Positions 1-5,713 of a stretch of DNA of 9,299 nucleotides are shown here, in pieces; position 1 is the first letter of the stretch, and each line of letters starts with the position of its first letter. Below the pieces are notes generated by a model that made no database searches, was not told the DNA's origin, and saw nothing but the letters and a program-made list of their open reading frames with translations. Both the position numbers and the translations under genes were made by a program. The stretch covers positions 750-10,048 of the forward strand of contig PMIW01000112.1 of the NCBI GenBank assembly GCA_003158365.1, written 5' to 3'. The stretch comes from Ignavibacteriota bacterium (GTDB lineage: Bacteria; Bacteroidota; Ignavibacteria; Tepidaquicellales; Tepidaquicellaceae).

Positions 1-38
1 TGTTAAATGTTAAATTAAGAGCGATTTATATCAGCACT

Positions 39-64
39 TGTTCCCAAACCCCGGCCCGGGAACA
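39..64. repeat. GC-rich imperfect palindrome (REP-like)
   Basis: TGTTCCC at 39-45 pairs with GGGAACA at 58-64 (7 bp) around a 12-nt C/G-rich centre (46-57). It is an isolated GC island in AT-rich DNA. No T-run follows in either direction, so it does not look like a standard intrinsic terminator, although it lies downstream of the minus-strand gene ending at 183. From memory, its arms resemble a dispersed family of intergenic palindromes that begin GTTCCCAA. Membership in that family is inference. Confidence 0.5.
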
Positions 65-102
65 TAGCTTTTAATAAAGATTATGCATAACGATACAGAA
101 AA

Positions 103-171
103 TTTCTTTTTTGCGAACTTTGCGATATTTCTTTGTGAACTTTGCGATATTTCTTTGCGAACTTTGCGTTA
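103..171. repeat. Three tandem copies of a 22-bp repeat
   Basis: The copies are at 106-127 (preceded by three extra T), 128-149 and 150-171. The consensus is TTTCTTTGCGAACTTTGCGATA. Copy 2 has GTG for GCG, and copy 3 ends in TTA. Each unit contains two TTTGCG words separated by AAC. The array ends 11 bp from the stop codon of the minus-strand T9SS cargo gene (183). It is probably a non-coding minisatellite-like array. No function can be assigned. Confidence 0.8.
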
Positions 172-182
172 AAATTTTTATT

Positions 183-1715
183 TTATTTCACCAGCATCAT
201 TTTTTTCACAGACGAAAAATCATTAGTTTGCAATTTATAAAAATATATTCCGCTGGGTATCTGGTTAAGCGAAATTTGGTTAATAGAAAATGGTACTTCA
301 TAAACACCGGGTACCAGCTTTTCATTTACTAATGTTGCAACTTCTTTACCAAGAATGTTATAGACTTTTAGAACAACCGGACTAATTCCCGTTTTCAATA
401 TTCCATTTTCCGGGTTTGAAATCTGAAATCTTATAACTGTCGTCGGATTAAATGGATTCGGATAATTCTGATACAAAAAATAATTTGAAGGTGTTACCGA
501 AGAAACATTTTTTATTCCTGTCGCAGGATTTCCGATTCTTGTTTTATACGCTTTTCCGTTATATCCCGTAGCTCCGCCTGTAGAACCAACGCACCATACA
601 TCCATAGAATCAGAGCCAACATTTACAGTATTAATTGAAAACATTTCTGCCGCCGTATTTACATCGAGATTCCAATTCAAACCTCCGTTCGTCGTGGAAT
701 AGATCCAGCCTGCTTCTGAATAAACGTTACCGCCTGAAATAAATCCCGTATTAGTATTGAAAAATCGCAATGCACGAATCGGATAAGAAAAAGTATTCAG
801 CCTGTCACTCCACGTAGTTCCGCCGTCTGTTGTACGGTGCACCCAGCCCGCTACCGTAGGGGATATTGAACCTCCGCCCGTCCATCCGTATAAATTATTA
901 TAATCGAGAAAATCCGTACCTCCATCGAATACTGCATCTGCAGGTGGAAACGTAGCCCAGTTTAAACCAAAATTTGTACTGTGAGCAAAATGTATTCCGC
1001 TCGCATAAATGTTTCCTGAACTTTGAAAATCAACACTTCCTGCAAACCATCCCAAATCGGAATTTATCTGAACGTAAGTCCAGCCCGTTGAATCTTTTCC
1101 GCCATTCGTTGTATAATGTAATCCGCCTGATGTTGCCGCCATAACTACACCGGTATTCTGATTAAAAAAATGTACCCTGTCAAGCCAGCCGACACCACCT
1201 GTAAGATAAAGATTTATATCTGAAGTCCACGTCGTGCCCCCGTTATAAGACCATCTCACGACTCCGGAATATATATTTCCCTGGTCGTTGAATCCCGAAA
1301 TTATAACCGTGTCCGGCGTTAGAGCAAAAACGCCATACCAGTAATAAGGAAATCCAAGATTCAGTTTTGTCACCCAGTTTATTCCACCATTAGTAGTTTT
1401 AAAAACTGCACCCAGTTCTGTTACGATATAACCTACCTGTGGATTGACAAAAGAAACATCTTTAAAAACTTTACCTGCCGAAGTGAAATACAAAGTCCAG
1501 TTATACATAGATATATTATCTCCGGGAATATTATTTTGAATATGATTATTTAAAATTTTTGAGTTCGAAAGAGGTAATATGGAATTTGTTAATGAATTTT
1601 TTTCAAGCGTTATAAATTTTGTATTATTTTCCGTAGAAATTGAATACGTTTGAGCAAGAATAAAAGTCAAATTGGAAGAAAACAATAAACAGAAAATTAA
1701 TATGACCTTTTTCAT
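183..1715 (-). CDS. Secreted Asp-box/YCF48-like repeat protein with T9SS C-terminal sorting domain
   Basis: This 510-residue protein is predicted to be exported through Sec and then T9SS to the cell surface or medium. Residues 1-22 form a signal peptide (KK, hydrophobic core, LAQ end). Residues ~70-395 carry six Asp-box-like motifs of the S/T-x-N/D-x-G-x-x-W type at about 107-114, 156-163, 202-212 (with an insertion), 246-253, 295-302 and 341-348. This fits a sialidase/YCF48-like beta-propeller. YCF48 is a photosystem assembly factor, but the fold alone gives no enzyme function here and no catalytic set is visible. Residues 418-510 are the sorting domain: YPNPFNPTT, a VYNILG strand, SGIYFYKL and the terminal LVK. 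It is 14 residues longer than the equivalent domain at 7822-8058, because of two loop insertions. The start at 1715 is supported by a strong ribosome site and the signal peptide. The downstream end is flanked by tandem repeats. The ligand or role is unknown. Confidence 0.9.
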   Translation of the reverse strand: MKKVILIFCLLFSSNLTFILAQTYSISTENNTKFITLEKNSLTNSILPLSNSKILNNHIQNNIPGDNISMYNWTLYFTSAGKVFKDVSFVNPQVGYIVTELGAVFKTTNGGINWVTKLNLGFPYYWYGVFALTPDTVIISGFNDQGNIYSGVVRWSYNGGTTWTSDINLYLTGGVGWLDRVHFFNQNTGVVMAATSGGLHYTTNGGKDSTGWTYVQINSDLGWFAGSVDFQSSGNIYASGIHFAHSTNFGLNWATFPPADAVFDGGTDFLDYNNLYGWTGGGSISPTVAGWVHRTTDGGTTWSDRLNTFSYPIRALRFFNTNTGFISGGNVYSEAGWIYSTTNGGLNWNLDVNTAAEMFSINTVNVGSDSMDVWCVGSTGGATGYNGKAYKTRIGNPATGIKNVSSVTPSNYFLYQNYPNPFNPTTVIRFQISNPENGILKTGISPVVLKVYNILGKEVATLVNEKLVPGVYEVPFSINQISLNQIPSGIYFYKLQTNDFSSVKKMMLVK

Positions 1716-1722
1716 TACATTT

Positions 1723-1728
1723 CTCCTT
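1723..1728 (-). promoter_or_regulatory. Shine-Dalgarno site (AAGGAG) of the Asp-box T9SS gene
   Basis: On the minus strand AAGGAG lies 7 nt before the ATG at 1715-1713. It fixes that start. The plus-strand genes in this window show no comparable site. Confidence 0.8.
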
Positions 1729-1827
1729 TACAATTAGTTTAACTAAAATTTGCTAAAAAGGTAAGAAAAATCAAGTTATTTTTATTCAATATATATTCAT
1801 AATAAAAGTAAAAAAGATAAAAACAAG

Positions 1828-1856
1828 TTGACTATTATTAAATTTCAAAAGATAAT
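1828..1856 (+). promoter_or_regulatory. Sigma70-type promoter candidate (TTGACT-17-GATAAT)
   Basis: TTGACT at 1828-1833 and GATAAT at 1851-1856 are separated by exactly 17 nt, each one mismatch from the classical -35 and -10 consensus. It would start RNA near 1863, about 220 nt upstream of the S24 repressor gene. It could give that gene a long leader, or drive a short RNA ending at the hairpin at 1935-1957. Bacteroidota often use a different promoter consensus, which lowers confidence. Confidence 0.4.
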
Positions 1857-1934
1857 AAGAGCTTGTCAATGTCTTTGAAAGAAAATGAACAATTGTTAAT
1901 CAATATGAAGAGTAACATTAATACCTCACCCCTG

Positions 1935-1957
1935 CCCTTCTCCTGAAAGGAGAGGGG
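1935..1957. repeat. 10-bp hairpin, REP-like, terminator-like
   Basis: CCCTTCTCCT (1935-1944) pairs with AGGAGAGGGG (1948-1957) across a 3-nt GAA loop, with one G-T wobble. The core sits in a GC-rich island (CCTCACCCCTG before, TTT after) inside AT-rich intergenic DNA. From memory, the island resembles a hairpin repeat dispersed through many bacterial genomes. The three Ts after the stem are too few for a confident intrinsic terminator on the plus strand. The rest of the 366-bp gap (1716-2081) holds only AT-rich sequence, the promoter candidate at 1828-1856 and the operator candidate at 2022-2041. Confidence 0.65.
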
Positions 1958-2021
1958 TTTATGTTTGCAAAATTAATAATAAGAAAAAGGTTGTAATTTA
2001 TTTTATTGAATTCATACTCTT

Positions 2022-2041
2022 TTTGTGTTATATTATACAAA
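2022..2041. promoter_or_regulatory. Candidate operator: imperfect inverted repeat upstream of the S24 repressor
   Basis: TTTGT (2022-2026) and ACAAA (2037-2041) form the arms of a 20-bp dyad. Sixteen of 20 positions match the reverse complement, including a central ATAT. It lies 40 bp before the start codon of the HTH-S24 repressor and overlaps TATA-like sequence that could be its -10 region. This placement suits autorepression by a dimer. AT-rich DNA gives such dyads by chance, so this is inference. Confidence 0.4.
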
Positions 2042-2081
2042 TTTACATAAGCTACTTATTTAATTAATTCATTTTTTAGAA

Positions 2082-2723
2082 ATGGACAAAAATTTATTTG
2101 GTAAAAGACTAAATGATTTCTGTAAAACCGTATCTCCTACACAGGTTGATTTTGCCGATAAGCTTGAAATGAAACCTCAATCGTTACAGAAATATTTAAA
2201 GGGTCAGAGACTTCCCCTTCCGGAAATTTTATCCAAGATTAGCAGTTTGGGATGTAACCTGAACTGGCTGTTGAACGGCGAAGGTGATATGTTAAGAAAG
2301 ACTGTTACAAAAATATTTAAAACGAAACCAATTCCCGTAGTTGCCGAAGTTGAATGCGGGGTTCCGCTGTATAACCAGATTAAACAGGAAGATATGAAAT
2401 ACCTGGAACTCGCAGACGTGAATCATTTAATTAATCCTTTCATCGCCGTCGCACGCGGTGATTCGATGAGACCTTATATAAACCCGGGAGACCACCTGCT
2501 CTGCTCCGATGAGCCGCATAAAATAAAGGACGGCAGGGCTGTTGTAGTGAATTTCAAAACGATTCCCGAGACATATTCCAGCAATGCAAAACTGATTAAA
2601 TTTCTTGATGACGACAGGATAATGCTGTATTCGATTAATACAAAATTTCCTCCGACCGTTCACCGCAAGAGTGAAATCTTTAAAATATATAAAGTTGTTC
2701 GGATTATCAGAGATGTAAGATAA
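2082..2723 (+). CDS. XRE-type HTH / S24 (LexA/CI-like) self-cleaving repressor
   Basis: This 213-residue protein is a cytoplasmic DNA-binding regulator built like phage CI repressors. Residues ~8-68 form an XRE-like helix-turn-helix domain (SPTQVDFADKLEM, then SLQKYLKGQRLP) ending in the common NWLLNGEG tail. Residues ~85-213 form the S24 peptidase-like domain. The autocleavage set looks complete: Cys92-Gly93 as scissile bond, Ser128 in GDSM as nucleophile and Lys173 in KLIKFL as general base. The spacing of 36 and 45 residues is close to LexA (35 and 37). Cys-Gly cleavage is known from UmuD. It is not LexA itself, whose N-terminal domain is a winged helix. Induction by RecA filaments is the family expectation, but this window has no recA, lexA or phage genes to support it. 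No Shine-Dalgarno precedes the ATG. The M13 peptidase gene follows 59 bp downstream and could share its transcript. Its targets are unknown apart from possible autorepression at 2022-2041. Confidence 0.88.
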   Translation: MDKNLFGKRLNDFCKTVSPTQVDFADKLEMKPQSLQKYLKGQRLPLPEILSKISSLGCNLNWLLNGEGDMLRKTVTKIFKTKPIPVVAEVECGVPLYNQIKQEDMKYLELADVNHLINPFIAVARGDSMRPYINPGDHLLCSDEPHKIKDGRAVVVNFKTIPETYSSNAKLIKFLDDDRIMLYSINTKFPPTVHRKSEIFKIYKVVRIIRDVR

Positions 2724-2782
2724 CTAAATTGGCCTAAATTCGTATTAATAAATAATAAAATATTAATTTTAAATTAAATATC

Positions 2783-4801
2783 ATGCTTAGAAAAAATTTA
2801 TTTCTTTTTGCAATAGTTTTTTTGTTTGCAAGTTTTACGTTTTCTCAGGATAAATATTTCCTTGATGAAAATATAGATTATACCGTTAATCCCGCAGATG
2901 ATTTTTTTAACTATGCGAATGGATTATTTGTAAAACACAACCCTATACCCCCTGCTGAATCGACATACGGAATCTTCAATCTGGTCGAAGACAGCGTATA
3001 TGAATATCTGAAAAACATATGCATAGATGCCGCAAACGATAAGTCGGCTGTAAAAGGAAGCAACACGCAAAAAATCGGCGACTTCTATAACAGCGGTCTG
3101 GATTTGGATAAAATCGAAAAAAGCGGAATCGAACCGCTGAAAAAATGGTTCGATGAAATAAATAGAATAAAAGACATCAATGATGTATTAATTGTAACCG
3201 CAAAAATGCAGGCAATGGGTTTCAGCCCTTTGTTTTCTCCTTTCATCGGGCAGGATTTGATGCAGAGCAGTGTTTATAAAGTTTATCTGTACCAGGGCGG
3301 AATCGGATTGCCTGACAGGGATTACTACTTTAATGAAGACACGCGTACAAAAAACGTCCGTGAAAAATACGTCGTACACGTTGCCAAAATGATGACCCTG
3401 ATTGGCTCTGACGGTAAATCTGTTTCAAAAGACCTCATGAAACTTGAAACAGAACTTGCAAAAGCATCGAGGAAACTCGAAGACCTTCGCGATGATTATG
3501 CAAATTACAATAAAATGACTCTTAAGGAATTTGCAAAAACCACTCCTACTATTAAATGGGATAAATTATTAAAAGTATATGGAATCAATAAACTCGATAC
3601 TGTAATAATAGGTCAGCCCGAGTTTTTCACGGAAGTCGAAAGACTTTTAAATGATTATGATGTGGATGTATGGAAAGAATATTTAAAATGGAATCTGATA
3701 AACGAAACAGCATCACTTTTAAGCAGTAAATTCGAAAATGAAAACTTCGAATTCAACGGAAAAGTGCTGACAGGCGCAACCGAGCAGAGACCGAGATTTA
3801 AAAGAGTGCTGGATAATACGAACAGCCTGATTGGCGAGATTCTCGGGATGGAATATGTAAGGCTTTATTTCCCTCCGGAAGATAAAATAAGGACAAAAGA
3901 ACTCGTGAATAATATGGTTGATGCATTTGCCGAAAGAATAAAAAAACTCGACTGGATGAGCGAAGAAACAAAAACAAAGGCACTTGCCAAGCTCGGAACT
4001 ATGGTAAAGAAAATCGGCTATCCCGATGTATGGAAAGATTATTCGACGCTGGATATTTCAAAAGATGCATATGTAATTAATGTAATGAATGCGCGCAAAT
4101 GGCATTTTAACGATATGGTTTCAAAACTTAATAAACCTGTTGACAGAACCGAATGGGGAATGAATCCGCAGACATATAATGCATATTATAATCCTTCAAA
4201 CAATGAGATTGTTTTGCCCGCTGCAATTTTGACTATCCCGGGTAAAAAAATGAGCGAAGTTGACGATGCATTTTTATACGGCTTTATAGGCGCAAGTACG
4301 ATCGGTCACGAAATGACACACGGATTCGATGACCAGGGAAGACTGTATGATGGAGAAGGAAATCTGAACGGCTGGTGGACAGTTCAGGATTCAATCAAAT
4401 TTGTTGCAAAGACACAATTAATGGTTGACCAGTTTAGTAATTACACGGTACTCGACAGCATGCACGTAAACGGCAAAGCCACGCTTGGTGAAAACATTGC
4501 CGACCTCGGCGGACTTGTTATCGGTTATGATGCTATGAAGAAATCCAAAGACGGGCAGGACAATAAAATAATCGGCGGATTCAATGCCGACCAGAGATAT
4601 TTCCTCGGGTATGCATATTCGTGGGCAGTCTATTCAAGACCCGAAACCATGGCAAGAAGAATTATGACGGATGTCCATTCACCGCCGTTCCTTAGAGTCA
4701 ACGGACCAATGTCCAATATTAATGAATTTTATAATGCTTTCGGAGTAAAAGAAGGAAACAAGCTTTTCCGTGATGATAAAATCAGAGTGCAAATCTGGTA
4801 A
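2783..4801 (+). CDS. M13 family zinc metallopeptidase (neprilysin/PepO-like), secreted
   Basis: This 672-residue protein is near the usual length for bacterial M13 enzymes. Residues 1-21 are a signal peptide ending FTFSQ, with no lipobox and no T9SS tail, so a periplasmic soluble enzyme is most likely. The N-terminal M13 domain starts near residue 36 (NPADDFFNYANG, then NPIPPAESTYGIFN). The catalytic domain has the substrate-binding segment YNAYYNP (465-471), the zinc motif HEMTH (His509, Glu510, His513) and ENIADLGG with third ligand Glu570 and Asp574. HSPPFLR (632-638) carries the His and Arg expected by analogy with neprilysin His711 and Arg717. It ends in IW, near the family's usual C-terminal Trp. 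All catalytic residues are present, so it should cleave oligopeptides on the amino side of hydrophobic residues, as family members do. No Shine-Dalgarno is visible. It may be read through from the repressor gene 59 bp upstream. I see no classical terminator after it. Confidence 0.95.
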   Translation: MLRKNLFLFAIVFLFASFTFSQDKYFLDENIDYTVNPADDFFNYANGLFVKHNPIPPAESTYGIFNLVEDSVYEYLKNICIDAANDKSAVKGSNTQKIGDFYNSGLDLDKIEKSGIEPLKKWFDEINRIKDINDVLIVTAKMQAMGFSPLFSPFIGQDLMQSSVYKVYLYQGGIGLPDRDYYFNEDTRTKNVREKYVVHVAKMMTLIGSDGKSVSKDLMKLETELAKASRKLEDLRDDYANYNKMTLKEFAKTTPTIKWDKLLKVYGINKLDTVIIGQPEFFTEVERLLNDYDVDVWKEYLKWNLINETASLLSSKFENENFEFNGKVLTGATEQRPRFKRVLDNTNSLIGEILGMEYVRLYFPPEDKIRTKELVNNMVDAFAERIKKLDWMSEETKTKALAKLGTMVKKIGYPDVWKDYSTLDISKDAYVINVMNARKWHFNDMVSKLNKPVDRTEWGMNPQTYNAYYNPSNNEIVLPAAILTIPGKKMSEVDDAFLYGFIGASTIGHEMTHGFDDQGRLYDGEGNLNGWWTVQDSIKFVAKTQLMVDQFSNYTVLDSMHVNGKATLGENIADLGGLVIGYDAMKKSKDGQDNKIIGGFNADQRYFLGYAYSWAVYSRPETMARRIMTDVHSPPFLRVNGPMSNINEFYNAFGVKEGNKLFRDDKIRVQIW

Positions 4802-4806
4802 GAGCA

Positions 4807-4906
4807 GAAGTTAAGAATAAAGAAGTAAAGAAGTTAAGAAGAAAGTAAAAAGTAAAAGGCAAAAGGTAAAAGGAAAAAAAGTTAAATATTATTTATTCTT
4901 AACTTC
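4807..4906. repeat. Inverted repeat with 15-bp arms around low-complexity DNA
   Basis: The 15-mer at 4807-4821 (GAAGTTAAGAATAAA) is the exact reverse complement of 4892-4906. The arms are separated by 70 nt. Both flanks hold further imperfect copies of the AAGTTAAG/TAACTTC word, on the left to about 4840 and on the right to about 4935. The left arm starts 5 bp after the stop codon of the M13 gene, so the RNA could fold into a long imperfect hairpin at its 3' end. There is no terminal T-run. It is not a recognised mobile element. Confidence 0.65.
4845..4879. repeat. Five tandem 7-bp purine-rich repeats (GTAAAAG)
   Basis: The five heptads are GTAAAAA, GTAAAAG, GCAAAAG, GTAAAAG and GAAAAAA. They form the start of the loop of the surrounding inverted repeat. 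All bases except T/C at the second position are purines. This is probably a slippage-prone microsatellite with no coding role. Confidence 0.65.
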
Positions 4907-4946
4907 ATAACTTCTTTAATTTCATTAACTTCTTTTTCTAAAGTCA

Positions 4947-4975
4947 TTGAATATAGAAATTTAAATAATTATTTT
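4947..4975 (+). promoter_or_regulatory. Possible tRNA promoter (TTGAAT-17-TATTTT)
   Basis: TTGAAT (4947-4952) and TATTTT (4970-4975) have 17-nt spacing and sit 22 bp before the tRNA, giving a short 5' leader. Each box matches the sigma70 consensus at four of six positions. The call rests mainly on position, since the region is AT-rich. Confidence 0.3.
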
Positions 4976-4997
4976 GTTATTCTTTTGTTAAAAAGTT

Positions 4998-5071
4998 GCC
5001 GGGATAGCTCAGCTGGTTAGAGCGTCGGAATCATAATCCGCAGGTCGAGGGTTCAAATCCCCCTCCCGGTA
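4998..5071 (+). tRNA. tRNA with CAT anticodon (elongator Met, or Ile2)
   Basis: The 74 nt fold into a full cloverleaf. The acceptor is GCCGGGA/TCCCGGT with a G1-U72 wobble. The D arm is GCTC/GAGC with GG in the loop. The anticodon stem is TCGGA/TCCGC, closed by a T-C mismatch at 27:43. The loop ATCATAA has anticodon CAT at 5032-5034. The T arm is GAGGG-TTCAAAT-CCCCC with an A-C mismatch at 50:64. The discriminator is A5071, and the 3' CCA is not encoded (CAA follows), so it must be added after transcription. The C11-G24 pair and lack of three consecutive G-C pairs in the anticodon stem argue against initiator tRNA. Met versus lysidine-modified Ile(CAU) cannot be settled by eye. Confidence 0.93.
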
Positions 5072-5072
5072 C

Positions 5073-5109
5073 AAAAAACCCTGAAAACTTAATATTTTCA
5101 GGGTTTTTT
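5073..5109. terminator. Strong bidirectional intrinsic terminator
   Basis: CCCTGAAAA (5079-5087) pairs perfectly with TTTTCAGGG (5095-5103) around a 7-nt loop. It is flanked by A6 (5073-5078) and T7 (5104-5110), extending the stem to 15 bp. On the plus strand it ends the tRNA transcript 2 nt after the mature 3' end. On the minus strand it lies 4 bp beyond the stop codon of the gene at 5114-5692 and supplies a T-run there too. Confidence 0.9.
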
Positions 5110-5113
5110 TATT

Positions 5114-5692
5114 TTACAAATTCATCAATTTTATTAACCTTTGTTCTTTCTCTTTTTCTCTTTGAGAATGTGCAGATTTAAACAGATTATTAAATTCACC
5201 TATTAAGAACTCAATTTTTGAACCAAAAACTTCAAAAGAATACTCTTCTTTATAATTAACATAAACAATATTTTTTAAAATATCTTTTAAATGCTCAAAA
5301 GTATTTTTTATTTCGATAAAAGGAATTGAAGAAATTAATACATTTTTTGATTTATGAGTAATATTTTGATTTATAAAGCTCATTAATTTAGTAGAAATAT
5401 TTTTAATGCTTATTCTTTCTTTATCAAATTTACACCCCTTTTCTCTTTCTATTTTGGTTAATAAACTAAATACGTTTTTAGTATCCTTTTTATTTTCAAT
5501 CAATGTTCTGAGTTCTAAAAACAGTTTTTCTTCAAAGCTAATTTGATACCAGTAACCAAGAAAATCAAAATACTTCCATGCTTCAACTACCTCTTTATTA
5601 CCGTAAATTAAAAAATAAGTTTTGTATTTTTCTTGTAATTCTGTTATTCTTGTAAAAATATCATCTATAAATTCTTTATTTTTTTTATCCAT
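5114..5692 (-). CDS. AT-rich hypothetical protein, weakly AbiU2/HEPN-like
   Basis: I do not recognise this 192-residue protein with certainty. It has no signal peptide or membrane helix, is rich in Lys, Glu, Ile, Leu and Phe, and looks all-helical and cytoplasmic. The order of blocks recalls AbiU2-type HEPN-like proteins: an N-terminal helix, an aromatic AWKYFDFLGYWYQ segment (38-50), a LFLELRTLIENKKDTKNVFSLLTKI-like stretch around 57-81, then NQNITHKS (108-115) where the family has Arg-Asn-x-x-x-His, and a long terminal helix pair. The catalytic Arg of the HEPN Rx4H motif is Asn108 here (His113 retained), so it may be inactive or unrelated. A weak AGGA lies 10 nt before the start. The 21-bp gap to the upstream broken T9SS gene suggests a shared transcript. 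Base composition is far more AT-rich than neighbours (one coding line, 5221-5280, has 10 G/C in 60 against 20 in 60 at 4021-4080 in the M13 gene), suggesting transfer. Confidence 0.65.
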   Translation of the reverse strand: MDKKNKEFIDDIFTRITELQEKYKTYFLIYGNKEVVEAWKYFDFLGYWYQISFEEKLFLELRTLIENKKDTKNVFSLLTKIEREKGCKFDKERISIKNISTKLMSFINQNITHKSKNVLISSIPFIEIKNTFEHLKDILKNIVYVNYKEEYSFEVFGSKIEFLIGEFNNLFKSAHSQREKEKEQRLIKLMNL

Positions 5693-5713
5693 ATTTTTGT
5701 TATCCTATTTCAC

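Noticed and set aside
103..171. CRISPR array
   Set aside because: Repeat units are directly adjacent with no spacers, and no cas genes are present.
111..332. Plus-strand open frame of 73 codons
   Set aside because: It starts inside the tandem repeat and runs antisense through the conserved sorting-domain end of the gene at 183-1715. Its product is low-complexity Phe/Ile/His-rich.
183..1715. Photosystem II assembly factor (YCF48) function
   Set aside because: Only the repeat type is shared. The T9SS tail and signal peptide show a secreted protein, and there is no photosynthesis gene nearby.
2082..4801. HTH regulator plus HExxH peptidase as an ImmR/ImmA (XRE-COG2856) or toxin-antitoxin style pair
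   Set aside because: The peptidase is a full-length M13 enzyme with a signal peptide, not a small cytoplasmic COG2856 protease. The regulator cleaves itself in principle and needs no partner.
4998..5071. tRNA as attachment site with att repeats
   Set aside because: I see no second copy of the tRNA 3' segment in the window and no integrase.
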